Assembly (NCBI GenBank): GCA_022393335.1
Contig: JAJEKB010021268.1
Location: 1 to 64,000, forward strand
Length of the DNA: 64,000 bases
DNA from: Macrotrachela quadricornifera
Lineage: Eukaryota; Rotifera; Eurotatoria; Philodinida; Philodinidae
Reading direction: 5' to 3'
The first letter of the stretch is position 1. Each line of letters starts with the position of its first letter. Below the pieces are notes generated by a model. That model worked only from the letters and a program-made list of their open reading frames with translations. It made no database searches and had not been told where the DNA came from. Made by a program: the position numbers and the translations under genes. Of this stretch, positions 39,581 to 50,006 are shown piece after piece.

Positions 39581-42500
39581 ATGGCCAATGCAGATGTTCT
39601 AGATATTCTTTCCGATAGTCATACACCAATAAATCGAGGATCAGCAAATAAAGATGAAATTATACGTGAAAAAGTAATCATTTTATTTTATTTAGTAAAT
39701 CAAATTATTTTTGTTTTTCTTTTTAATTAGAAAAAAGGTCCAAAAAAAAGTATTCGTCGACCTGAAGGTATGAAACGTGAAGTATGGAGTTTAATTGCAC
39801 AAGATGATCGGTAAAATTAAAAAGAAAATTTTTCAAAAAGAAAATTTTCTGTTTTTTCAATATTTAGTGAAAGTGTTCCAATAATTCCAACAGATACAAA
39901 ATCTGGTGGAAATTCTTATGCTAAATGGATAAAACATTCTGCAATGAAAGTTCGTCCTTGGCAATGGACTTCATTTACTAATACTGCTCGTGGTCCTAAT
40001 GATACATTTGTTCTTTATCATTGGCAACATAAACCAAATGCTGATGATCCAGTACAAGAATATCCATTTGCAAAATTTAATAAAGTAATAAAAAAATAAG
40101 ATATTTCTTTATTAAATATATATTTTTTTATTAGCATGTTGATATTGTAACATATACTGATAGTGAATATGAGCAATATTTACAAGATAAAGATTGGACT
40201 CGAACGGAAACAGATGTTTTATTTGATTTATGTCGAAGATTTGAATTAAAATTTTTAATTATTCATGATAGATGGAATAATATCTTATATCCTGATAGAT
40301 CTGTTGAAGATTTAAAAGAAAGATATTATACAATATGTACAACACTTGAATATGTAAGATATTTATTTATTTTTATATGCTTTGATAAAACATGAGTGAT
40401 TAATTACGAAAAAAAAAATTTTAGATTTAAAATGAAACCTTTTTCTCGGATGTAAAGTTAAAGATAATATTAAATTGATTTTTGTTTCGTAATCATCAAC
40501 TCATGTTTTATTGAGATTTCGAATTCTAAACAATATCAATAATTTTAAAAAAATATTTTTTAATAGGCTCGAACAAAACGTCATACAGATAAATATAATT
40601 TTGATTCTGCTCATGAACGTCGACGTAAAGAACAATTAAATAAATTATTAAGTCGTACAAAAGCTGAAGTAAAAAAAATAAATAATAATGATAAAATCTA
40701 AATAAAATTTTTTTTATTTTCTTTTTAAGGAAGAAGAAGAATTATATTTAATGAATGAATTAAAACGTATTGAAAATGAGCGTAAAGAACGTGAACGTGT
40801 TATTTCACAGGATGTCCAGAAATTTGTTCAACAACAAGATCAAAATGTTTTAATAACAAATAATTCAATACAACGTACGGTTTCATCATCATCAAGACGA
40901 TCATCAATTAATCAAGATTATCTTCAACGTCTTAATAGTTCAACAAATCGACTATCAACAACACAAAAAACTGTAAAATAAAATCTTTCTTTTTTATTAT
41001 TATTAATTTCTTTTTTAAGACGGTATTTGAACCTCCTGTTGGAATAAAATTTCCTGAATTTAAACGTCCCGGTGTTTTTCTACGTAGTCAACGTGTAAGT
41101 TTTATTAAAATATTTTTAATTAATATATAAGAGATTTATTCTATCTAGATGATATTACCATCATCAATTCCAAATAAAAAATTAGCAGTTATTGATCAAG
41201 TTCTTAAACAATGTGATTTAGGTAAAAAAAAAGTGTGAATTTAAAAAATACAAATATATCTAGTGTTTTTTTTTCTAGAACGAAATCCAATGGCATGTGA
41301 AGAAATTGTTGATGAATATAATGATTTACGTTCTGATATTATTCTTTTATTTGATCTTAAAAATGCTCTTAATTCAGCTGAATATGAATTACAAACATCA
41401 TTACATCGTTTAAAAAGTGAAAATGTACCATTAAGTGCTGGTATTTTATCAACACAACCATTAAGTGCTAGTAGTACTTCATCAAATGATAATTCAAAAA
41501 CCGTATAGAAATTATTAATAAAAATTGAAATTTTTTTATTAATCTTTTATTTTTAGCATTTTGATTTCTTATTATCACAACCAAATACACCAATTGATAA
41601 TGTTACATCACCTCGACTATCAGATTCATTTGAACCAGCAAATAATGTTCGTTCAAGTACAAGTGTAAGAATTTAAAGATTAATATATATTCATGTTGAA
41701 ATAACTGATTGACATTTTTTGCTTAAAAAATCTTTTAGTTAAAAAGTCGATATTTTTCAAAAATTAATGGTGATAGAAAATAGATAATTGAGGCAGGTTA
41801 TCGGAAGAAAAAAAAAAGATATTTTGCTATGCAAAATGATATCTAAATAACCATTTTATCTCTTAGTTTTGTATTCTAATAATCAAAATAGTAATTTGTA
41901 CTGAAAAAGTCTTTTTTTAAAATCTTTCGACAATTTTCTCTAATAAATATTTTATTAATGAAAAAAAATAAATTAATCTAAAATTCTTCTATTCAAACCA
42001 ATTCAAGTGCTTGATTATGACTGATATTTAAATACAGCTAATACAATTCAATTATCCACATTTTTAACTTGTTATTTTATTCTTAATGATTTGCTTAATT
42101 TTTCAAATTTGGAAAGATAAACATTCCCTTCACTATAGCTAGGGTCTTACTCTCAACAATGATTGTGTATCTGCCAGCATGGTAAATGTTATATTTGGGC
42201 CGTGATTTTTTTCATTCCTGGAGACAACAAAAGTGATATTAAGGAAGGAATGAATAATTATTGTCAAAGATATGTCTTTGACTGTACTGAGAGACTTAAT
42301 CACGGAAGCGTTTGTGTGTTGATTCAGAAGGTAGTAGTTTGAATTTACAATCAAAAGATCGAGTAGATTGTTTCGATACTAGTTTTACATATTTTTTTTT
42401 CTCGAAAATGATTAGTTTAGAATCATTTACTTCTCTTTAATTTTGACGCAAACCTTAATAGAATAAACGATATAAGAATAGAAAAATAAATATTAAAGAA

Positions 42501-42981
42501 TTATATGAATAATTTAACAATTCGTTTTATAGTTAATATTTATTAACCTTTATTGAATTAAATAAAATTCTTGTGTAGGTAATTACGTACATTATTGTAA
42601 ATTTTCTTCAATATTTTTTCTTTCAGTTAAATCAATATATACTTATGAAATAATTTCTTTCAATAATCTTCTGATATAGAAGAGGGACAGAGGAAAAGGA
42701 TTGTATTGTATAGAAGCATTTACACGATGTATTACGTTTCATACATACATACTTCTAACAAATAACCTGAAGAAATCTGATCATATTGTCAGAAATTATT
42801 ACATAAAAAAATCCTGAAATTTAATCTAAATACTTCACTCGATCAATGATTGGATATTAACCTATGTATTTTTTTTTGACATCATATTGATTCAACTGTT
42901 TTATTTTACTTATAGGAACGAAAACGTCGTGCACTTTCATCACAAACATCTACAATAAAAAAACGTGATCGACAATCGTAA
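39581..42981 (+). CDS. DMAP1: DMAP1, DNMT1-associated protein 1
   Basis: Eleven exons join in phase: 39581-39673, 39731-39810, 39868-40084, 40135-40353, 40567-40668, 40730-40972, 41020-41094, 41149-41221, 41279-41502, 41557-41664, 42916-42981, giving 499 residues (human about 467). DMAP1 is a nuclear subunit of the NuA4/TIP60 and SRCAP complexes and links chromatin remodelling with histone acetylation. Diagnostic stretches include RRPEGMKREVWSL, KVRPWQWTSFTN, FAKFNK, the SANT-like domain at about 131-205 (DWTRTETDVLFDLCRRFEL, RSVEDLKERYYTI), DSAHERRRKEQL and GIKFPEFKRPGVFLRSQR. The C-terminus is a low-complexity basic tail. The intron before the last exon is 1251 bp and the rest are short. 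The gene lies 153 bp after CTR9 and 157 bp before the cystatin-like gene, on the same strand. Confidence 0.95.
41665..42915 (+). other. long last intron of DMAP1
   Basis: A 1251-bp intron. A segment near 42117-42360 is less AT-rich and holds a 71-codon minus-strand frame (42139-42354) that I could not assign. It may be a fossil of an inserted sequence. Confidence 0.55.
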
Positions 42982-43138
42982 CATTATAAAAACATACATT
43001 TCTTTTTCTTTTGCTTCGATTTTCTGATGCATAGCAATGCTTTGTTCTCTTTTTTTTTGTTATTGACAGAATTGAAAGAAAATTTCGGTTTGTAAATAAT
43101 AAATCATCATTTCATCTATTCATTTTGTAGATTAAAAT

Positions 43139-43906
43139 ATGAAGAATTTTTGGCATTTTTTTCTTCTTATTATTATTTTAATAATTAACTATTCATTTGG
43201 ACGATATGCTGGTGGATGGAGTACAACAACTGATCAAACACTTATAAATAAATGTTTAAAAAAAGCACTAGTTCATCTAGGTCTTAAAGAAAATCAAAAT
43301 GATATTCAACCAAAAATAACAAATATTATTTGTAAAACACAAATTGTTAATGGTCTTAATATTGAATTATATTTTAATCTTGAACAACAAAGATGGAAAT
43401 GTTCATTTTATAAATCTTTTGTTCAGACACTTGGTATACAATTTGAAAAATGTGAGAAAATGGGTAATGAAAATCCATCGGGCCAAGTACAATCAAATAA
43501 TAATAAAGAAGAAGAAGAAGAAGAAGAAGATGATGATGATGAAGCTAATATTGATAAATTACATCAACGTATTCAAGAAAAAGATAAGAATAATAATCAA
43601 GTTAAAAATGAAGAAACAAATCTAGCTTCAAATAATCAACAAAATTCGGAAAACGATTTAGAAAATGATGATGAAAATGAAGGTAATAATAATGAAAATA
43701 ATCTCCAAAATGCTGAACAAAACGACGATGAAAATAATGTTCAAAACCCTGAACAAAACGATGAAGATGATATAGAAGCAGAAGATAAAAATATAGCTGC
43801 TAAAGAAAAAAATATTCAAGATAATGATGAACTAGATCAACAAGAAGATACAGATAATCAACAAAATTCTGATGAGAATGAAAATAATAATGCAGAACAA
43901 CAATGA
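43139..43906 (+). CDS. secreted cystatin-like protein with acidic tail
   Basis: A single-exon gene of 255 residues. Residues 1-21 form a signal peptide (a hydrophobic run ending NYSFG). A cystatin-like domain follows: the N-terminal GGW (25-27), an amphipathic helix region, and QIVNG (68-72), matching the QxVxG loop that cystatins insert into papain-like proteases. Four Cys (39, 65, 88, 105) are present in the first 110 residues. The second hairpin Pro-Trp of type 2 cystatins is absent. From about residue 120 the chain is a low-complexity Asp/Glu/Asn/Gln tail with no further Cys, unusual for cystatins. Papain-family protease inhibition is inferred from the motifs only. A TTTTGTAG acceptor-like site lies nine bases before the ATG. 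Confidence 0.65.
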   Translation: MKNFWHFFLLIIILIINYSFGRYAGGWSTTTDQTLINKCLKKALVHLGLKENQNDIQPKITNIICKTQIVNGLNIELYFNLEQQRWKCSFYKSFVQTLGIQFEKCEKMGNENPSGQVQSNNNKEEEEEEEDDDDEANIDKLHQRIQEKDKNNNQVKNEETNLASNNQQNSENDLENDDENEGNNNENNLQNAEQNDDENNVQNPEQNDEDDIEAEDKNIAAKEKNIQDNDELDQQEDTDNQQNSDENENNNAEQQ

Positions 43907-44629
43907 TAATACTTATTTAGAATAATCTCTTTGTAATCTGTGATCTGATGAATATATATAATTGTTTTTATACAGTTTTTTTTAAAACTAATACTAATTT
44001 ATTCGCATGAACCGTAATGAAGACAACATATTTTATACAGTTTTATTTTTCTGAGAAAGTCTCAGTTATCTTTATTAACTTTTTTGTATTTTTATTTTTT
44101 AATTTTCTTAATAAACAAAAATAATAATAAGATCAAATAATACAGTTGATTCAGATAAGTATCCGATCACTCTGTTTTAGTCTCATATAAAGATTTTATT
44201 CAAATAAATCATTTTCAAAGGCAGATACTTGCCTACCGTATGCATGATAGAGAGCCATGTTTGTTCTATCTAATGATGATATTTGGATAAAAACACCAAC
44301 ACATTTTGAAATTGAAAACAATTTTTTGTAAAAAATTCATGAAATTTCCAGGAAAAATAGATGGCTGATAAATTTAATGGTGCACTTGAATTAAAAAGTC
44401 ACATATACAGTTCTGTAGGTCAGCTCAAGGCGTATTGGATGATATGTAACTGGCAAAAAGTATCCAAATACCTTGGTTCATTTTCACTGTTTGTCACTTT
44501 TGTTACATAAGAATATTCATTACAAAGTTCTACTTTTGCTGAGAAATTATCAAGTGTATTCGACATCAAAAGTGTAAACAGACCAGACTTGAAGATGTTT
44601 TTTAGAATTATTTAACTTTTTCAATATAA
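43907..44629. other. intergenic, nothing supported
   Basis: AT-rich. 3' UTR of the cystatin-like gene followed by sequence without recognised features. Confidence 0.45.
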
Positions 44630-45998
44630 GAAGCAGATTTTGCCGAATGGTTTACCCAATGTGTATTCCAAGCAGTATGTAAATTCGTAATGCATTAAGA
44701 CTTGAAGAAAATGTAATTTCAGGTTGTGAAAAAACAACATTATGTAAACTTTTAGCTCAGAAAGTTTTACTAAAAAGGAAAGAATTATTTTCAAGTTTTT
44801 ATTTTTATGAATTAAATACATCTTCACTTTTTCAAAATAGTTCTCTGAATCTTCACATAGTTTATCAAGATTTTCTGATGATATTAGAAGAATATGTTTA
44901 AATTCATTAAAGTTTTTTATTATTTTAATTAATGAAATTGAATCATTATCAATTTGTTGAACATTACCATCATCATCAAATGAATCATTAGATATACTAT
45001 GTGTTGTAAATACTTTTCTTACACAAATTGATCGTTCAAAATCATTTTCAAATATTCTTATATTAACAATATCAAACTTAACTGATCGTGTTAATTTAAT
45101 TTAATTTATTAGATCGCCATCAATAAAAAAGATATTTCATATTATCGTGCATGTATTCAAGAATTAATTGATAAAAATTTTATTTATTATTCACAATTTC
45201 AACTAGATCAATTTAAAGATAAACTATGATGTTTAGCGAAACTAAGTCATGGTCTTACGAGAGAACCCCACCAACTGATTGAAAGCTTTTGAGTTCGGAC
45301 TTGGGGCATAAGATAGACCCTAATGAGGTATGAAAAACCCCAAAATGTTAAGTGCCCTTAGGTCTTCTATACAGAGTTATAGGCATTTTACTGAAATTTT
45401 GCTCTATGTCCTGGTATATACCAGAAAATTGAATGACGGTATTTCGACCTGAGATTTTGTCCAGAAAGAGGTCTATCGATAAGTAGAATGTCCTGAAAAT
45501 TTCAGCTTAAAAGAATGTTTCCTTCTCGAGATATAAAACTGGCGAATTATAGGAAATTCTAGCATTATTTGTGATATATAAGTCATTTTTGGGAGTCCAA
45601 TATCTCGAGAAGGAAACATTCTTTTGAGCTGAAATTTTCAGGAAATTCTACTTATCAATAGATCTCTCTCTGGGTAAAATCTTAGGTCGAAATACCATCA
45701 TCCAATTTTCCGATATTTACCAGGGCATAGAGCAAAATTTCAGTAAAATGCCTATAACTCTGTATAGAAGACCTAAGGGCACTTAATATTTTGGAGTTTT
45801 TCATACCTCATCAGGGTCTATCTTATGCTCCAAGTCCGAACTCAAAAGCTTTTAATCAGTTGGTGGAGTTCCCTCGTTAGTGGGAGAACATTAAGAAAAT
45901 TACTAATGATTTCTTTTTCAAATATTCATCAAATGGATCATTTTATTCATATGGAACAACTTTTTTATGCTAATGCATCAACAATTAGAAAACAATAA
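44630..45998 (+). pseudogene. TRIP13: TRIP13/PCH2 AAA+ ATPase pseudogene, split by a foldback element
   Basis: The C-terminal half of TRIP13 (HORMA-domain remodelling ATPase) can be followed in pieces. A degenerate Walker A region (CEKTTLCKLLAQK, from about 44727) is followed by a piece reading FSESS, then Walker B-like INEIESLS (about 44930), NTFLTQIDRSKSFSNILIL (about 45010-45070), YRACIQELIDKNFIYY (about 45150) and CLAKLSHGL. After the inserted element comes SGRTLRKL, ending at TAA 45996-45998. Stops (TGA after IESLSIC; TAA before DRHQ; TGA before CLAKL) and frameshifts interrupt it, and the invariant P-loop Gly-Lys-Thr has become Glu-Lys-Thr. The 619-bp foldback element sits inside the codon for the Leu of GLSGRT. 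The upstream start of similarity is vague. The N-terminal half was not found. Confidence 0.8.
45255..45879. mobile_element. 619-bp foldback element with TTA target duplication (copy B)
   Basis: The element at 45258-45876 begins CGAGAGAACCCCACCAACTG and ends in its reverse complement (AGTTGGTGGAGTTCCCTCG), with TTA on both sides. The arms are complementary over most of their length. It shares end sequence (CGAG-rAACC) and internal words (CCTGAAAATTTCAGC, TTCTCGAGATAT) with the element at 10472-11091, although the bulk differs. Its insertion point inside recognisable TRIP13 coding sequence confirms the boundaries and the 3-bp duplication: host codons read through cleanly once one TTA and the element are discounted. 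Confidence 0.9.
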
Positions 45999-46650
45999 AA
46001 ATACAAATAATTATTTACAATAATTTAATAATTAATGATATCTTTTTCTTGTAATCAAACAAATGTTTTTCATAAAGAGAAATGGTAAATATCAGAAGAC
46101 ATATTTGTTCTGACGTAAAGCATTGTTATCTCTTCTGTTTAAATTTTTTGCTTATGTTATGGGTATACTATATAAGATATGAAAGAAGATGATTGGCTCG
46201 AATTTTCTTCTTTCGTTAAAACTCGTTCAATATGAAGGATATAAGAATTAAAAAATTGATAATGTTGTATAGCTTGTAAAATTGAATACGTAGCATTTAA
46301 ATAAGATTATTCGTGCTGCTAATAGTGAACAAGCACTTTCTTATTTTTGTCATGGCCAATGATCAGCTAGTAAATCCACAACAACAAGGTTCTGTTACTT
46401 CACCCCCAACGGCTGCAAAGCAGTGCAATATGGCATTAATTTTCACCGTAATCCGTCATCCCGTTTTACGAGCCATTTTTTTCACTAGAAAACGGTCACC
46501 GTTTTTCGCCTTATTTCTATACATTTCTGGGTTGCCGGATCACGGCATCGTTCTCTTCGACCTGGACAATTGCTGTTAATTCATTTTTATCATGCAGAAC
46601 CTGTGAATTTTTTCGTATTCTTCTTTTTTTTAAATTATCAATATTTTTAG

Positions 46651-46755
46651 ATGGCGACAAGTGAAAGAATTATTCAATTATGTATTGCACCAACAACAAC
46701 TGGGATAAAGGATAAATTCGATGGCGTCAATGATCTTATTGAACGTATTTGTCAC
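46651..46755 (+). CDS. possible orphan coding exon
   Basis: A 35-codon frame between a TATTTTTAG acceptor and a GTATGT donor reads MATSERIIQLC, then GIKDKFDGVNDLIERICH. Composition and signals look like a real exon. A weak resemblance to the first cytoplasmic segment of innexins (KxDFxDxL before the first membrane helix) was noted but cannot be confirmed. No downstream exons with membrane helices were found before 49.5 kb. An upstream frame with MANDQLVNPQQQGSVTSPP (about 46352) could be a preceding exon. It may be a gene remnant. Confidence 0.25.
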
Positions 46756-46759
46756 GTAT

Positions 46760-48060
46760 GTCTATTTTTTGAGCAATTATAAAATTAGTTTTTAATGTTG
46801 TAGAAATCTTCAATCAAAATAAATTATTCAATGATCGTCCTAAAGGTTAAAAACACGAACAATAAGCATCAAAGGAGACAAAGAATTTTTTCCTGTCTAT
46901 GTGTGTAACTTTTAAAACCATCTATTGATAAAATGTATTTTGTCTTTTTTTGCATATGTATGTAGGTTTTGTTTTTTAAACATTAATTAATAAAAGGAAT
47001 GATCAAGCAATCTAATAAAAGCGTTAACAGACTCATTTAGATTGAACAAAATAAAGATGTATTTATTCCAATTTCGTCGGTTTCATACTATTGAAACATT
47101 GAAGATATGTACTTTGTAATGTGACTGGAAAATAGTTCAATTGTAGATAAATATGAATACCTCAATCTAATTAAGTTGAGAGTAAACAGATGAAATTGTC
47201 TATTTGTCACCAAATCATTGATGTACGATTTAAATCAATTCTATAACCTATTTTGGCAAAACACGCCATCCTTATTGATAACGCATACTAAGTGTTCGAG
47301 CGAGATATTTTTTTACAAATGTAGATACCAACTGCGCATGACGATGTCGTTCCAACTGTTTTCCTTGACATAATAATCTCGAATTAGTAAATGTGTTGAG
47401 AATAATGAAATCCAACCACTTCCTACAAAGTCTAAGAGAAGCGACATTGAAAATATTTCTATGGTATTTAAGCTTTATTTGAATATAATAAAGAATTAAG
47501 ACGTGTGATTTATATTCATAACAACTATAGTCTGAGACAAAAGTTTAGGCGAAATCGGTTTTTTAGATTTTGTTATGAGATTTCTTTTTTCCATATCTTT
47601 TTTATATGAAGAGGTACAGATATGATTCAAATGACAATATAGGTAGTATACACGAGGCCGACTACATGACATAATATAAAACAGATATTTGTCTGACTAT
47701 ATAGATTTTTAATGATTGAAATGGTTTTCTTTTCAAAAACGGTTTAAGTGCCTTGTAGTATTTTGCATGTTCTAACAAAGAGACTTTTCTTCAACCAAAA
47801 CAAATACATATCAGTCGATACAGACTTTCATGCTCTATCAGGTTATAAAAAAAGATTTTTTCTCAGAGTCGATTTTCATTTCCTAAACTTAATATTAGTG
47901 AGCATTATTCAGAAAAATAATAGAAAAGGTCAAAGCAATTATATGGTTTATGTTAAAATGAACAATAATAAAATATGAACAGGATCATTGTTTTAATATT
48001 TCATTTACTTTGAAAACAATCAATATTGTCAAATCTTCATGGCATACTTCTAATCAACCC
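46760..48060. other. stretch without recognised gene
   Basis: AT-rich; small open frames lack support. Confidence 0.4.
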
Positions 48061-48069
48061 ATCAACTAA

Positions 48070-48590
48070 TCAAGATATTTTACCACCTTCAGTTTGAGCA
48101 TACATCAGATCGAATGTTATGCTTCTCTTTCCTCAGATAGTAATTGATGAATCTCTCATCTTCTAGATATGCATTGATGGCGGTTAGACGGGTATATCGA
48201 TTCTAACATCGTCAATATGACAAAAGAGCTAGAACTACGTATTAACGTGTTTTCATCATGTGAGATTCGTTCAAACTGCAGAAAGTAGAAATTATTAAAC
48301 ATGTATTATTGTTAAGATATCGGTTCAATTTACTGTTTCATGCATTCGCCCAGCTCTACAGAAAATATTCTAGAAGGTCGTATCTTATGTTACTACTGTC
48401 TATAAAAGTGAATTGAAGTCAGTCTTGGATTCTAATAAACTTTTGTAAATGTTATTCACATTTACTGCACAGATTAATAAGAAATTTTCCTCTATACATT
48501 TGAAAATTGAGTTAGAATCCATCTGGATCTCACTCAAGAAAAAGTTCATTAGTCGATAGATGGTAAAATGAGGCTGATTGTGAGACATTT
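48070..48590 (-). pseudogene. possible MULE-type transposase remnant
   Basis: On the minus strand, SHNQPHFTIYRLMNFFLSE (from about 48585) resembles the conserved HPTIWxLIxxLxxE segment after the catalytic core of Mutator-like (MULE) transposases, and a later piece reads RLTAINAYLEDERFINYYL (about 48190). Stops separate the pieces. No terminal repeats were found. Short-motif evidence only. Confidence 0.35.
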
Positions 48591-48599
48591 CTCATTATT

Positions 48600-49547
48600 A
48601 AACAATATCCTCCTAATGTCATTTTTGTTATAATATTTGGTGGATCCAATAGGCAATTGTTATTCAAGGTTTTTTTCCGGATGATTGTTTAACGTAAGCT
48701 GGATTACCATATGATATCCATAAAGGTGAAGGTCTTATTTAATTATCTCTCTCATAGACTATTTCGAAATATTGAGTTGATGAGCAATTGAAGCTATAGT
48801 TTGCCTTGATAACATTTTTTATCCTAACTTTTCTCATGGCTTTAACACTAGTTCTTGGAGATTGTTGAATTCCATTATTTATCTCTAAAAAAGAACAAAC
48901 GTTAAATGAAAGAATCTTCATATAAGAAAAGATGCACTTTCTCAACATCATCGATGATTATATTATTCAAACTTTATGTTAAGTTTATCTAATTTTGTCA
49001 CATACAAACGTGTCTCATTTTCTAAATGTCTATTTAAAGTACGGTATATATGGAAAGTGATCAAAGTTGTACATAAATTTAACGTTTCATATTAATCTTC
49101 ATTTTAGAATAAAATGATTTCAAATATTTGCTGAATAACTTAGCAACGTTGATTTCTGACAAATTACTATGTTAATCTTTTGATTAGATATATGACAGAC
49201 GTATACCCATATTCTTCTTCCTTCTAATAATAAATAAAACTCGAATTCAATAGCTATCATCATCAAGTTTATTCTATTTTAAGATACACAGTTGTCTCAA
49301 TCGAATTATAATTCAAGACAGATATTTTATTGCTTTTTTTTATCAATTCAATATCTTTAATTGCATATACTACACCTACGCATAATTACAACAACAGTAT
49401 TCGTGACGTTCTTTCTCGATAGTAGTATTCCCATCGGAGAAGAAAGAAAAAAGTCCGTTATAGATATTGACAACAAACTATCTGTCTTGTTTTATTTTTC
49501 CTTTTCATCCTATATCTATTAACAACATCTTTCTATGATTCATTAGA
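48600..49547. other. stretch without recognised gene
   Basis: AT-rich upstream flank of the gene at 49548. An ATTCATTAG acceptor-like site ends one base before its ATG. Confidence 0.4.
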
Positions 49548-49991
49548 ATGTTAAAACCAGCAATTAATCATCATTCAATAAATGAATTTTCTACAAAAAT
49601 TGATCGTCTTATAGAACGTATTCATCGTGGTATAAAACAATATGATTATATCGAAGAACGTAATTATTCAATTGAAAAACATTTTTCAATACTTAATGAA
49701 TCTATACAAAAATTAACTCGTTTAATTGAAGTTAGTTTTTTAATACTTATTTCATCGAATAAAGAAAAATTAACATGGTTACAAATAATTAATAATAAAA
49801 ATTTTCAATTAACAAATTCAATAATTAAACGATTTATTTATCGTTTAGAATCATATTTAAATCGATCAATTACTGATAATAATGAAAAACAAGCATATAT
49901 ACAAGCTTTACTCTTTCTTCAATCATCATCATCATCATCATTTGTACATTCTGGCTTTTTATTAAATAATAAAACAAATATTAACAATTAA
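49548..49991 (+). CDS. hypothetical helical protein, 147 residues
   Basis: A single uninterrupted frame starts at an ATG one base after ATTCATTAG and ends at TAA 49989-49991. Codon use resembles neighbouring genes (AT-rich third positions). The sequence is predicted mostly helical, with heptad-like charged stretches (KIDRLIERIHRGIKQYDYIEE; EKHFSILNESIQKLTRLIE), then a Ser run and an Asn-rich end. No signal peptide. I recognise no family. The stop is only 15 bases from the eIF2 alpha stop on the other strand, so the two 3' UTRs must overlap. A possible internal donor (GTTAGT at about 49732) was not used, because the frame continues with coding-like composition. Confidence 0.6.
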   Translation: MLKPAINHHSINEFSTKIDRLIERIHRGIKQYDYIEERNYSIEKHFSILNESIQKLTRLIEVSFLILISSNKEKLTWLQIINNKNFQLTNSIIKRFIYRLESYLNRSITDNNEKQAYIQALLFLQSSSSSSFVHSGFLLNNKTNINN

Positions 49992-50006
49992 TTTCCTAAT
50001 TTAATC

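Noticed and set aside
42139..42354. 71-codon minus-strand frame in the last DMAP1 intron
   Set aside because: Slightly richer in GC than its surroundings but without a recognisable domain; noted only as a possible fossil insert.
46352..46579. 88-codon frame with MANDQLVNPQQQG start
   Set aside because: The first part could be a short exon, but the rest has no motif or donor, so it is not called as a gene.
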